The notes: a model not told the origin generated them from the sequence alone. A stretch of 64,000 bases of DNA from Zygnema cylindricum (GCA_037447655.1 JBBHKE010001683.1:124001-188000), one strand, 5' to 3'. Positions 9,842 to 22,181 are shown, counted from the first letter of the stretch. Numbers and translations are program-made.

Positions 9842-10502
9842 GACGAAATATTTTAGGTCCTCCATTTTTGTCGCCTACTCAAAACATTTTGAAAGGACCT
9901 GATTGACACGTGTATCCACTAAAAGAAGTACAGTAACTACCGTGTTTTGTCTTGCGTGCCTCCGTATTTTCGGTGTGTAGGATTCAACGTGACGGTTTCT
10001 TTCCAGAATTTTTGCAGAAGCGACAAAAAATGCACACGTAAACATTTCTTTCCCAGGAAATAATGAATAATCGGCACATGCCTCTTGGGCTGCAGCAGCC
10101 TGCAGGTTTCGCATGTGCCGAAAACAAAGTTCAAAAAGATAATAACAGATTTTGCCTTTATCATATGTACAATTGTGTACCTCCATACGAAACGTACAAA
10201 CTTTGCACCCTGTTCAGTTGACGTATTAGTTTGTCGTATACCATGAACTTAAGTGTTTCTAAACAATTCCGTTGACATGGAGCAAAGTTCTCCCCCGTTG
10301 ATTGAGTTTCCCCCACTTCCTCCCATCCGAAAGTGACATCTCCTGTACGGACAATCTCACCGAGACTTTTAAACCGTGATCTTGTACCCTTATCATTTCC
10401 CTGCATGTCCACGCGTGAAGATACCAGGACATTCCTCTGAAGCTGGCGATTCAGCAGGAAGAGGACAGTAGGGTTGCTGTGCTGGTTCATTAGGGTTTGG
10501 TG
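9842..10502. promoter_or_regulatory. Upstream region of the ARM-repeat gene
   Basis: It lies between a MITE and the start codon and should hold the promoter and 5' untranslated region. I do not see a convincing TATA box. Minus-strand frames at 9875-10186 and 10161-10490 have no protein signature and are probably chance. Confidence 0.3.
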
Positions 10503-12440
10503 ATGCCTTTCTTTAAATCAAGGAGCCATGCGGTCCATAAAGAAGAGGCTACTCCAGAGCCGCCACCTGTAATCGCTCGAGCTTCTCAAAACGAATCCAA
10601 CGAATTGCACCAAAGGAAAGAACCCGATCTGCTAGTGAAGGCAGATGTGCCAGATGTTAACCATGGAGTGGAAACAAATAATACTGTTGCAGATCCTTCC
10701 ACCGGCTTGAAAGGTGCTGCCCAGGTCCAGTCTAAGACTGCAGTGGAAAACAGTCCAACCGTCCAGCCAGCAGCCACTGAGACAGACGCCCTCAATCCTC
10801 ATGATCCTTTGGTGAAGAGAGCTATTCAGGCGGCCATAGAACGTGGAGAGTTCAAGCCTCTGCTGGAAGCAGGGCAGAGGGAAAGGCCCACTGTTGCTCG
10901 GAAACGAGCAGTGGCCGCAGCCATTCGCGAACTGACAAAAACTTCGGAGAACAAAGTCAACCGCGCACGTGTGGCAGCAGCAGATGGAGTTGACTTTCTT
11001 GTCAGCTTGCTTCCATCTTCTGACGTAGAGACTGTGGAACATGCTGTGTCCGCTATCCTCAACCTTTCCTTGACCGAGTATGTGAGAGGATACGTTTTTT
11101 TCTCGCCGGGTTCGATACGTGGTATTGTCAACGTTTTAGCTACTGGCAATGCCACATCCAAGGCAAATGCAGCTGCTGCATTATTCTCTCTAGCAGACGA
11201 ACCGGAGCGAAAACTTGCCATATGTCAAGCTAATTCGTTGAAGCCCCTCATGAGTTTGTTACAGACTGGAACTCTTAGAGGGAGGAAAGACGCAGCTTTG
11301 GCTCTTTTCTCCCTTTCTTTGCATGGAACTTGTCGGAAAGAAATGGTGAAAACAGGAGCCGTGGACGTACTAGTGAAGTTGCTCAGTACACCGGAAACGG
11401 GACTCGAGGAGAAAGTGGTGGCCATAGTTTACAATCTGTCTAAGGGAAAGGAAGGAAGAGAGGCCTTAGTAAAATCAGAAGTCATAAGTCTTCTATTGGA
11501 AATAGCGGAAAATGGCTCTCGCCGTGCAATAGAAGACGCAGTGAGTATCCTCGTCAATCTGACACAGAAATCAGAATTGGCAGTCAACTTGCTCCTTCGA
11601 TGCGCTCCCGAGCTCACGCTCAATCCTCTCAGCGTCAAAGGCTCGAGACGGGCCATGGCAAAGGTATGGTATATGAAGCCTTAAAGTGTGTTTTGTTAAA
11701 GGGTGCAAATAAGGGGAGTTGTTGTAGCCAGCAATTCTGAAAAGGACGTCAGTTATGGAATGGTTGATGGGATGTGATGTGATGTAATGTCCTATTGAAA
11801 CAAAAAATGCCTTTATTTCACTCAGAAAATTTACACAGGCGATGGCTGAGTCGGAAAAGGCTGGTCATTAGGCTAGGGAATTGAAAGGCCGAACTGTGAT
11901 TGGTCCTCTACTTCTTATTTTCTCATGAGAGTCTTATTGGCAATATTTTTAACATTACGATGATGTTCCACTGAGAAAATAGAACTAAGTGCTCTCGTCT
12001 GTTCGTGTATAGTGGCGAGCAGTCCTGAACTAAAGCTTCAAAATGAGCGTACATGTCAGGTACAGGTGGACTGATATATGAGACGTGACCAAATATAACT
12101 CGTTGGGCTGGAACCGTCCGGGTCTACCTTGTTGTCAGCAGTGGAATACCAACTTGACTGAAATCTCTGAAAGTTCTAGAAATTATCCTCAGTGCTCTAT
12201 GGAACCTCACCTTTCTTCGCATTCTTCTATGTTTTGTATTCATGAAGTCTTAACTGTATTGCAACGTGTGGATCCATATGTTTGCAGGCTAAGGAGCTCC
12301 TGAAAGTTCTAAATACTGCAAGAAAATCAATTTTATCCGTAACGCCTGAAGGTTTTAAGTTTGAGCGATCATTCTCCCAATCTTTTACTGTTGAAAGTGA
12401 CGAAGATATTGACGACGACGATGATGGGGATGACTTTTAA
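10503..12440 (+). CDS. ARM-repeat protein, U-box-less PUB-like, two exons
   Basis: Exon 1 is 10503-11663 and exon 2 is 12288-12440. The donor is AAG|GTATGG and the acceptor TTTGCAG|GCT, phase 0. The product is 437 residues. I chose the ATG at 10503 (MPFFKSRSH); upstream in-frame codons are not ATG. Residues ~1-100 are a low-complexity, Ala/Pro/Glu-rich leader. Residues ~105-385 form tandem armadillo repeats, visible as AAAALFSLAD, AALALFSLSLHG, KTGAVDVLVKLL and EKVVAIVYNLS. They are most like the C-terminal ARM region of plant U-box E3 ligases, but no U-box precedes them. The splice joins RRAMAK to AKELLKVLN, the usual last ARM helix of that family. The C-terminus is acidic (ESDEDIDDDDDGDDF). 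A protein-protein adaptor role is likely; the ligase function is not supported. Confidence 0.88.
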
Positions 12441-15400
12441 CACGGAGTGAAGTCTGTTTGAGCTATTTGCTATGTTTATACATTGCCATTAGGTTTTTTT
12501 TTTGTTTTGTGGGTAAATAATAATGCAAACAAGAAAGAAACATCTTCGCATGAAAGTACACTTTGAAAACAGTCAGTTCATAGGCGCAAAATAACAGTGT
12601 TGTGGTTTTTTAGGTGATATCAATATAAGAATTTAGTTTGATAGGCAGTAACTTGGGACCGAATGTAGTGAACATTTTTTAGTCTCTTTTTAACTTAAGA
12701 CAAAACTTTCCTGTCACTGGTGCAGAGGTATAGCTAAACTGCTAACCATGGCACTTATTAGTTTCTGATCAGTGTATTTTATTAAAGTTACGTTCCGTGT
12801 AATTATGTTATAATTCCAAATTTGCCCGTGTTTGCCAGAAATTGCAAGTTGTATGGAATGAAGTTTATTTGTCCCTCAGTTGACACCGACGGTGTATACT
12901 GTCTTTAAAATAATGTTAATCTTGGTATGTGTGGCCCTAATATGGTCTTTACAACAACTAAAGGTTGAGCATGTGAATGGTTGACCGTGAATTGCTATTA
13001 GAGTCGAGTAATTTTTAGCGCGGGGTTTACATTGGTGTTGATAATTCGAATTCAGTTCCGAATGATGTGGCTGATTTTCAATAGTTAAGAATTAGCATTG
13101 AGAAAAAGACAAGTATTATAATAATTTGTGTTCAGAGGCCAAAAAAAAGCGGCACCAAAGTGATGTTATTAACGCTAATGGCGATTCACGTGGCGTAGTC
13201 TTCAAAAGCATATGCTGATAAAGCTCAATATTGTGTTGGTTAACCTTTGAAGTTTTGGATATGTTTGCTAGTTTTGGTGTTGAAACTAAAGAGACCCTTC
13301 TGTGGAGATTTTGGATTTGTTTAAGTAACAGTTGTGCGTCCTCATAAAGATTTTTATATTGACAAGCATTTGCTAGTAAATTATCTAAGGGTGTTTGATA
13401 AGCCCAAATAGCCCAAAAACGCTGTTCAGCCGTTAAAATTTACTGCTTTTAGTTTGGAATTGGGACTTACATGAACCATGAGATTAATACTTTGTTCGAA
13501 GGAGGGTATCAGTAGAGTTCACGGTCACATTACAAGACTGTGTGACTGAATACATATGTATATATATGAAAGGTATACGTTGTTTTTCAGAAAACAAGAT
13601 CATATATTTGGTTGTTCTAATGGCTCTAGTGTGTTTCAGGCTAGATGACTAGCGGGATACATACTAGCGTAATTGACTGTCAATGTCGTCTTCTAAGTAG
13701 TGAACCTCCAGCTGTGTTTTTCTCGAGTTAGTCATTTTATAACTGTGAGTGATGTCTTTCTCTATTTCTATTACTTATTTCCCATAAATGTTTTTTATTC
13801 TCTAATGTTTAAATTTGTTTGCAATAAGATTATATCACGAATTTTCTAGGACCGGCCGATAACCCACTTCATGGACATGGAAATCGACGAGTCTTAACTG
13901 ATGGTTATGAAGGAGAGTGGGTACAGTGCCCATCGTTATTAGAGCTTAGACATTTTTCAGGCAGTCAGAGTACTTTTGTTCATCGCACAAGTTTCCAATT
14001 TTCATTTGGACATCAAAATCGGAGGAGAAAACCGGTAGGTTTCGATTATTTGCCTCAGAGAAATTCCAACAGTAAATCACACAGTTTGACTCCTTTGACT
14101 GCCCGAAAAACCTTTGTCTTTTAACTATGGGCGGTGTAGTATCGGTAGAGCTGGAGGATGGCCAGGAAACAGAATCAGGGGGTGGATACTCCAATCTTGA
14201 TTAAAAACTTAAAGAGCCTTAATGAGATAAAGATCCTTACACAGTGAATATCACAATGATGTGTATGATGAAGATCGAGATACCAGCTCCGATTTGTTCT
14301 ACAACTTTTAAGATATTTCTTATGATTACCTGGTTTTGCTCTTGAGGTTGAAAGATAGAGATTGATGGGGTTGTAAAGAGAAACATCTCCAAAGATTTCG
14401 AGGTGATGAAAGCTGTGTGGCCAAAAAAAATCATAAAGTCCCAAACTGTAAGCAAAAAAAAAATATTGCAACAACTTGTGATTGCCTACATGATTCTCTA
14501 CAGATGAGAAAATGGCATGCGCTTGACGACCTTTTCGAATGATGAATGGTGGGTAGCTTGAAGGCCATCGTCCTATAACACCATTGTGGATAATTTTCAC
14601 GAACAATTCAGACAAAAACATAATGCCTCTCCTATTAATATCAATATCGGTGGTATAAAACGAAGACACAGGTAAATGGAGTATTGTATAGGCGCGCGGT
14701 TTGCCACCGGGTGAAATAAATCTTTGAAAATCCAATCCTAACCATAAAGAGGCAATTTTTTTGCACGTGGATAGTGGATCTTTTTTTGTATATTTTCGAG
14801 AGTTAGAGGGAGAACTGATACGTGATTATGATGATTAGCCACTTCTCCTCGTGGGTTAAGTTAATGGTTTTTGTTTAGAAGAAGTTATCAATGATAGAAG
14901 ATGTTTTTTTTTTTAATGTATTATTTGAATTCAAGGCCCCAACCAACGTCCTCCCAACTCACGGTTTAGACAAAAAATATATATTTGAATGGAGAAATGT
15001 TTGACTAACCACAAACCACATAGCAATGATTATTCCGACGCGGATGGTTTAGCGCAGAGATGTCCTCAGATTGTGAAAAGTACTCTCGCGAAATACACCA
15101 TTTAATAACACGAGCGGAAATAGGATATTTAGGTTTTTTGAATTGCCACAAAATACATGTTCGACAAACATATCTCTTATTTTTAAAAGAACCCGTGCTT
15201 CATGTTATTGGGACAAAATCCCATCCTACAAGGGGTGGCATTCGCACGAGCTGGATTGTTACTGGAGATAGATGGTCAAAGGAGAGTGGAATGATTTTTA
15301 CGAAAACGGGTTAAGCTATTTTAGAGGGATATACCATTAGCTATGGGGAAATCACAAGCGACTCAATATCAAGAATAATTTAATACTCGTAGATAAAAAG

Positions 15401-16368
15401 TAATATATATGTTCGCCACAAATACGATTTATACTAACATATTTTGTGCACACCGTGAGCCAAAAGAACGACAATTTTGTTATACCAACGGGTCGAGTAA
15501 ATTTCTCGTGGTACATGTAGCCTTCAAGGTACCTGTAGAGTGTGCCAACGAAAAGTAGGTGATATAAAATCAAATCATTGTGGCGCTCCCACATCTGATT
15601 GAACTCGAGGTTGAACCCATTTTTCAATATGAAACACATTTTCGAGGTAGTGAAATATGTTGAAAACCATTTGTGTACCTTGTAAAGGCTCTTTAAACCT
15701 TATAATGTGCGAATAATGTTGAGAGGCCTAGCTCTACATGTGCCTTTCTTAAGGAAGGATTGGCTGGAAGATGGCAATGAATTGTTTATTGGGGTTTGAC
15801 ATGAAGGATTAAGCGAGCCACTTATGCATTGGGAATAAGAGTTAAGCAACAACTTAACAAAGAGGACGTTGGGAGACTAGGGCATAACATAACCTGATTG
15901 CTCCCAAAATGAGCACGGTTGTATGAAAAGTGGTAATAAAAGTGTGGCACCCAAACAAACCTTTTATGGTGGATTTTATAAACTTTAAAGTCTTGACATA
16001 AAAAAAATTTGCCAACATCACTATGGGAACGATTGCACGCATCAAAATTAATGCAGAGTGGTATATTTCTCACACCACTTACAAGATCTTGTGATTCGTT
16101 ATGCGTGATATTATGTGTTGGTATTGTTGCTCGAGATGTTGTGGCACCCAAAAGACGTGAGTACAAACAGTGAGACCTATTTTAACTAATACCATTTGCT
16201 TTGGATATTTTTGGGACCTTAGACTCTTCTTTTGATAATTTGTTACATGATTGTGTTTGGTGGTCTTGTTGAGTTAGAGGACGTGGTAGTCCTTCCCCAA
16301 CTCTCATGCCAACTTTCTACCGCAAACATATCTCAATCCCCTTCTAAAGCTGCAAAGCTTCAACTAAG
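12441..16368. other. Long intergenic region, no supported gene
   Basis: The first few hundred bases should be the 3' untranslated region of the ARM gene. The remainder is AT-rich. Several minus-strand frames at 13946-14194, 14175-14735, 15352-15639 and 15822-16166 lie in a row but show no domain I know; 14175-14735 is listed separately. No repeat border with a target duplication was found. A2 begins at about 16369. Confidence 0.4.
14175..14735 (-). CDS. Unrecognised 186-codon frame
   Basis: It begins MDFQRFISPGGKPRAYT and has no domain I recognise. The C-terminal half in a neighbouring frame (14237-14455 minus) is strongly hydrophobic (ISIFIIHIIVIFTV). That could mean a frameshifted membrane protein remnant, or simply AT-rich composition. 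It could be an exon or decayed gene together with the minus-strand frames on either side. Low confidence that it is coding. Confidence 0.15.
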   Translation of the reverse strand: MDFQRFISPGGKPRAYTILHLPVSSFYTTDIDINRRGIMFLSELFVKIIHNGVIGRWPSSYPPFIIRKGRQAHAIFSSVENHVGNHKLLQYFFFAYSLGLYDFFWPHSFHHLEIFGDVSLYNPINLYLSTSRAKPGNHKKYLKSCRTNRSWYLDLHHTHHCDIHCVRIFISLRLFKFLIKIGVSTP

Positions 16369-16392
16369 GATAGGGGAGAAGAGGAATATCTA

Positions 16393-16860
16393 ATGAAAAG
16401 TTTAGGGAATGAGAAATATTTATTGGGAATAAATTTAGAAAGTAATAGTGGAAAGACAACCATGGGAGAAAGTGAGGAAAGTTCAATTTTTGGGGGAAAT
16501 GGGTTTGACATCACTGAAGGGAGTGATGGCATTTATGAAGGTGTGCCTGCAAAAGGGTTAACATCTGAGTGTGTGTTGCAGATTAGAGATGGGGCAGGCT
16601 GTTTGAATTGCAAGAGGGAAATTGGATTTAGTGTGGATGGAAAAGAGATGAGGTGGATAAAATCTTTGCTCGGATTTAAGAAAAGTGGGATGCTACATAA
16701 AATGTGTGATGCAATTATTATTTCGGTTCATCTAATGCATTGTTTTAAATACGAGAGTAAGTTTTATGAAAGAAAACAGAAAAGGAAAAAGAAAAAGGAA
16801 AAAGGGGAGGGGGTGCTTGTTTTTTTTTGGGAGTTTAGAGAAAAACAGACTAGAAAATAA
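16393..16860 (+). CDS. A2 ORF2: RNase-H-derived frame, shortened
   Basis: 155 codons from MKSLGNEKYLLGI. It shares GFDIT, QIRDGAGCLNCKREIG, MRWIKSLLG and a lysine-rich C-terminus with A1 ORF2, but is shorter between the RT tail and the RNase H part. Shared unusual residues show common descent from an already deleted pol. It is not the N-terminus of a protein: the element is truncated upstream. Confidence 0.5.
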   Translation: MKSLGNEKYLLGINLESNSGKTTMGESEESSIFGGNGFDITEGSDGIYEGVPAKGLTSECVLQIRDGAGCLNCKREIGFSVDGKEMRWIKSLLGFKKSGMLHKMCDAIIISVHLMHCFKYESKFYERKQKRKKKKEKGEGVLVFFWEFREKQTRK

Positions 16861-16866
16861 GGGAAG

Positions 16867-18225
16867 TGTTGATATTCATGTATTTTCTAGGTCTATTTTA
16901 GTATAGAAAAAGAGCAGAGGCAGCCTGCCTCTAACTCCCTTCTCCAAGCCCCCACACTTGTCGTAGTCACTGAGGAGCTAGAGTCATGGCTGCCTAGGCT
17001 CTCTATGGACAGGGAGCTAGAGTCATGGCTGTCTAGGCTCTCTATGGACAGGGAGCTAGAGTCATAGCTGTCTAGGCTCTCTATGGAGACAGGGTGTAGA
17101 ATTGGTAGACTTACCAAAAAGGTATTTGACGGACCCAGGAATTGATCTTGGAACCTAGTGTCCATCAAATAATCCGTAGCCGTTATCCTTATCTGTTTAG
17201 TCTAGGACTAATGCTAGGACACATTAGGTTTGGTATATATTTAAATAGTATTCAGTAGGGTTTTCCATTTAACTAGATGACGGTTTATAGGGCATAGAAA
17301 CAATTGTACTTTAAAGTACGGACGAAACAAATAGTACGGACATTTGTTTCGACGGTCCGTATTAAATGCTGAATTAAATCGGACGGCCGTGGTTAGCGCC
17401 GGCTTCGCGGAAGGACAATTTGGCGATTTGCAGACGCGGCCACTGTGGATGACACGTGGCAACATCATACGGGTTTACGGAATCTTCGGAACGGAAGATA
17501 ACATATCCAAAAGTGACAAATGTCGCAATATGGCATTGTCGTACAAAGTTCGTACAGATAGTAATCCAGCACCTGTACTTTCTTGTACGGTACCGATTTT
17601 CTGACGTGGCATAACCTGGCGCCACGTGGAGAGATAACATTTGGAAGTAGGAATTCCGGGGATTATAAAAACTAGTCCGGATATGACATGTGTTGACTTT
17701 TTAGCCATGTCGTACGATGGCCGTACAAAAGGTACACCGTTACCTGTACCTTTATGTACTATACAGTAATGTGATTGGTCCATACCTCAACAATAGGGGG
17801 TTTAGAGAGGGGTTAAGGACTTATAATATTTTTGGGTAGGTAGCAGCCTCTCCCAGAGAGCATCTTCTATAAAAGGCAAACTTTGGCCAGCCATTTGGCC
17901 ATTTTCAGTGATTCTTTTTGCTGCGGACTCAGAGGAGTCCAGGCTACACAGGGGTGTAATCGGTCAGAGGTTTTGCTTGCCAGGGTGGTTGCATTTTTAA
18001 GGGAAAGTCAAAGTGGGTGAATGTATCCAAATCACATATTCTAACTTTGCATTCTGTGGTGGAACTGAGCACAGAGAATGTGTTGTTTCACAGTGGTGAA
18101 GCTTTAATGGGGTTTTGATTTTCAAGGGGTCAATCATTTGGGTTTATATAAACTTCGAGTCGGCACTATCTAGAGTAGCTTCTTTTGATCTGCGAATTTT
18201 GTGTGGCAATGGAGCCCTTAGAATT
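16867..18225 (+). repeat. A2 LTR with internal duplications
   Basis: It starts TGTTGATATTCATG. It is longer than A1 LTRs because of three 39-bp tandem units (16974-17090) and a duplicated promoter block (about 17440-17600 resembles 17610-17770). TATA is at 17868-17874. The antisense tRNA-like module is at about 17116-17204 (T-run, B-box, A-box-like order preserved). Confidence 0.75.
16974..17090 (+). repeat. Three 39-bp tandem units in A2 LTR
   Basis: Units start at 16974, 17013 and 17052 and carry GGAGCTAGAGTCATGGCTG. A1 LTRs have one unit, so the expansion is private to A2. Confidence 0.85.
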
Positions 18226-18857
18226 ACGGTTTTAGGTTTTGGGTCAACGATCCTTTTTGTCCTTTAAAATAAGTACATGGAAAGCTTTTTGAGTTATCTT
18301 TTAGTTTGGTGTTGGTTTTTCTATATATATTTTTTTAATAATAACTTTAGCCTTTCTTGTTAGCAAATCAACAGATAGTAACCTTAATCTTTACAAAATT
18401 CTTTCAAAGTCAATGCCGATCATCATAAAATGTCTAATCGATAATGGTGTTTTTGTATTGGTAAAACATCATGATATGTAATGAATTCCAGCAACTTCCC
18501 TTTTAGTCATAAAAAAACGTAATGGTGAACCCATTTCAAACTTATTTCGTATGGCTGTACAATAATTCGAGAATTTCAGTGAAACTGTTACTTTTATAGG
18601 ACACATATTATTGAAAAAACAGAAAAACAATGCATAAATTTGTAGAGCGTTGAAACTGCGTTTAAACGATTATTTCTTTTTTATACATTTAAAATAGAGA
18701 ACGGCACAACACAACAGTGACGTATTGTCTTTTGAAACTGACGAAATCAGGTCACGAAATTCCCAGTATGTTTAAAACAAAAAAAATTAGGGCGCGTGGT
18801 TGTGTCCATGTGTTAAAGGGTTTTCTTTGTCGTTTCACAAAAAATGGGACTTTCAAC
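18226..18857. other. Intergenic, no supported feature
   Basis: AT-rich; nothing recognised apart from the MITE that follows. Confidence 0.4.
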
Positions 18858-19293
18858 CATAGTTCAAAAGTAGCTGAAAGTAGGCCCATAAAATATGCCT
18901 ATTGTATGTAAAACATACAATATGACCTTAAGACCCATATTGTATTGGTCGCAAAATGAAAAAAAAATAGTTACAGTGTTGAGTTGCACATCGATCGATA
19001 GAGAGTTAAACGTTATGTCTAAATTTTGAAAAAAAACGGTCGCTGATCAAAGTGGCGATCTAAAAACATCACATGAAAAGCCCATAACACAACTCATCCT
19101 ACGCCGTGTCAGTTCGCTTAAAAATTTCGTCCAGCGGCGTGCGCTGTACTATGATCATACGTCAGATTCGTACGTTCGTACAAGAGTGTGCACAAATGCA
19201 CACACATACAGTATGTCACTTTACGCGAGTTTTGTGCCAAGTTTTGTGTGCCTACCAAGGCCTACCATAAAAATGCCTACTTTTGAACCAATG
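18858..19293. mobile_element. hAT-like MITE, copy 4 (uninterrupted long form)
   Basis: It starts CATAGTTCAAAAGTAG and ends CTACTTTTGAACCAATG. It includes both the left-half and right-half sequences seen separated by A1 at 2693-7735, so it shows the pre-insertion state. Flanking 8-mers (CTTTCAAC, CTGTTCAA) match only partly. Confidence 0.75.
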
Positions 19294-20279
19294 CTGTTCA
19301 AATCGTGCGATTTTTTCAATTTTTCCGATTGAAACGTATAATTCGTGACGATTTTGAAAATAGCAAAAAAACATCTGTTGTAAACTGTAACTAACAATTT
19401 ATGGGAAAAATTACAATAATTTTCGTAATATGTACGGTTTTTTATGGAAATGTACGGAATTCGAGAAAAAGATACGTCGTAGTTATTAGTACTTCCTGTT
19501 CAGTGAATTGAACAGAAATATCACGGAACTTGTACGTCTCTTCATCGAAAATGTACGCACATGTTCGAAAAGAGACGTTAAAACGTCACACTATTTTCGT
19601 GCGCGTTTTTTTATGTCGTGCAATGCTTAATGTGATAAATGTCATTTGTACATGGTCTGTACTGTATTTTTATTTTTTTGCAGTCGTGTGTTGCCTGATA
19701 GATAGAGGGAGAAGGCAGAGAGAAGGCGGCCATGGCTGCGTGTCAGATAGGCTCAGACACACGGAATTTGATAAAAATGTGCCCTTGGAGACATTCGAAC
19801 TTGGGTGTGCCAGAGTCTTGACGTAACCTTCTCTCACATCTAATAATACCAGTTGATGAAGGAATTACAATACCGACATTAAGTGCCATTTTATTTTAAA
19901 CGTTTATAATACTTTAGCGCTCACTTAACGAGAAACTTACAAACTACGCTATATGTAAAACTCATTAACGATTTTTTACGATTTGTTTAAAAAGTTCAAT
20001 GCGTTCGTTACGTATAATTCGCCACGATTGAAACGTTCGCACTAATCGCTATGAACAACTATGTTTTGAACTACGCTTTCAACGAGAAAAATCTTACGCC
20101 GTACGAAAAATGTGTGCGAACCAACGTACATTTTGCGTCATTTGAAACTTTGAATGATTCCAATTTGGCGTTTATTATACTTTTGACCCACTAACACGTC
20201 ATGCCAGCTCATTTTCAAACGTCAATTAAAATCGACTCGCGAGCGATGTTATTTAAAGAATTTGTTGGTCGCGCACGCT
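19294..20279. other. Intergenic, no supported gene
   Basis: Contains a 98-codon frame (19530-19826) without domain features. It may be part of a diverged Harbinger-like copy whose recognisable section starts at about 20280. Confidence 0.3.
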
Positions 20280-20760
20280 TCAAACGTCTTTGATTTTTTT
20301 GCAGAAGGGAGAGTACACGCTCTATTTTTTCCCTGTTTGTCGCGCGCATGTATTTAGAAAACTAAATAGCATATACGGAAAAATAATCGAAGGGGCCTCG
20401 TGCCTCCACTTTCATTCATGGGTCCTTTGCAAAAGTTTACGTCGTCTTCATCTCTCCCTCCCTTTCTCACTCAATCTCTCCTCTCTCTCTCTCTCTCTTC
20501 TCTGAATGAAATACAACAATAATGGTTTGAAATGAAAGAGCTTTTATTTTCTTTTTTTTGAATACCTTTGGTCGTAGTTTGTTGGCATATCGAGTGACAA
20601 ACGATAAAAAAAAGCAATCGGGAAGCCATGGCGTAAAGGTTTGGTACTAATGACGTCACAAGTGAGCATGGCTTCGCAATGTCACAAATTCCTATGCTTC
20701 TACAATGTCACAAAAAACTCGACGTGTACAAGCGTGGCTGTTTTTGTTTGACGTCACCAA
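20280..20760. mobile_element. Diverged inverted copy of the Harbinger-like interior
   Basis: 20395-20520 matches the reverse complement of about 1270-1360, and 20610-20700 matches the reverse complement of about 1080-1150, in collinear inverted order. A (CT)n tract lies at about 20477-20502. Element ends were not found. Confidence 0.45.
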
Positions 20761-21180
20761 TTTTTGGAAGTTTCGTAGTCGTCTTCCAATCGTCACATTT
20801 GAAAGTTACGATTTCGTTCTTGAAGTTACGATTTCGTTCTTGAGTACTACGCAGAATCTTCGCTAAATTCCAAAGCTACTGTACCTTCCAAAGTTTCTCT
20901 TACACCGCCTTTAAAAGAACAGAACCCGACATCAGAAGGTACACAATCTGACAGAACGACAGTGGACAATCGCCGTATCAGATCTCAATATCTCATCCTT
21001 CCAGAAAACCGACAATGTAAAGCAGCTGACGCCTCGTGGCTCCCATAAGACGTGATAAAAGCTCAGCGATTGGGCAAAAACTATGCCACAACACCACGTG
21101 AACTTTCTATTCGCCAATAACCTTTTAAAAGACTTCAGGTAAAGTACCTAGTGTTTCAGGCTGACATAATAGACCAGATG

Positions 21181-21667
21181 ATAGCCGGTTCCCACCGGAG
21201 CATTTGATTTTCCGAAACTGATCGGAAAACGTACACCTTTCGACGTCATCAAACATAGGCGCGAAAACAAACCCTGCAGTATTGAATGTTCGAAGGACGA
21301 CGACGGTGGTTCAAAACCTGCAGTTGTTTCGCGCGAGTGCAATGAAATAGCCGTTCGATGTTGTTTTGGCTACGTCAGCTTTTCGGCGAAATACGCTACA
21401 GTACTGTACTTTAACCCGACTTCTACATCCGGCAATATTTTGAGGATGCTCGTTTGTACGGTTTTCATAGAAAGCCGTACATTATTCGAACGTCCGTCTG
21501 TTGCGGAAGTGAATTTTTTCCCGTGGGAATAGGCTATGAATGAAAGGATCGCCGTTTGACAAATAGAAAGAAAGTTTCGCACGTACAAAAGGATTTTAAA
21601 AGTTTCATATTTTATCATAAATCGGAAAATCATCGGAATGGGAAATGCTCCGGTGGGAACCGGCTAT
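21181..21667. mobile_element. Small MITE with ATAGCCGGTTCCCACCGGAG ends
   Basis: The 5' end (21181-21201) and 3' end (21647-21667) are perfect inverted copies, with some further similarity inward. Both ends are flanked by TA if the element is taken to start at GCCGG, which would suit a Tc1/mariner-type MITE. No coding capacity. A third end copy abuts it at 21669. Confidence 0.6.
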
Positions 21668-21689
21668 CATAGCCGGTTCCCACCGGAGC
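21647..21689. repeat. Perfect palindrome, 21-bp arms with 1-bp spacer
   Basis: Arms 21647-21667 and 21669-21689 are exact inverted complements (core CCGGTGGGAACCGGCTAT) around a single C at 21668. It is formed by two MITE ends meeting tail to head. Confidence 0.95.
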
Positions 21690-22181
21690 CATTGTCCAGA
21701 TGAGATACTTTTGCCATGTAAGTTATAGGACGTACGGAAAATAGCTTGCCTTGATACTGAAAGTGAAATGTACAGATTTAGGGTTAACCGTACGTAAATC
21801 TGCCCCAGAAAACCGTACAATGTGTACGATTTAACTTCGATTATGTAACTGCCCAATGCTTTTCTAAACTTAGCTTCATGGACCTCCTAGTAAACGGGTG
21901 CTTCAAAATTGGCCACGTCTACTATAGTACAAATTTATCCTCCACTGACATCCGTACAACCACATAATTCAATACCAGCCAGGTGATTCTCCCGCCCACA
22001 ACTGACAGCCTTATTCATTTATTCTGTCGGGTTGTACTATTAGGTACGGACGAATCTAGTCGTCCGTACGCCGCTCCTTCCAGGCGCCACATAAGACCGG
22101 AAAGCGCCAACAGACTAAAACCGTCTCTCGACTCTCTACTACCGACAGAGTTGTCCCGTTTGAGCTCTCATATCCTCAGCT

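Larger units (their letters stand above)
16369..18225 (+). mobile_element. A2: 5'-truncated A-family element with 3' LTR
   Basis: It starts abruptly inside the RT-tail region, carries the RNase-H-derived frame (16393-16860), a polypurine tract (AAATAAGGGAAG) and one LTR (16867 to about 18225). No 5' LTR or gag is present and no target duplication can be assigned. The 3' edge is approximate, where similarity to other LTR ends fades. Confidence 0.75.

Noticed and set aside
14237-14455. Hydrophobic 72-codon frame as a membrane protein
   Set aside because: Short, overlaps another frame on the same strand, no homology recognised; AT-rich DNA often yields such frames.
20461-20515. (CT)n tract as a promoter element
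   Set aside because: It coincides with a pyrimidine-rich part of a diverged repeat and is not near a supported gene start.
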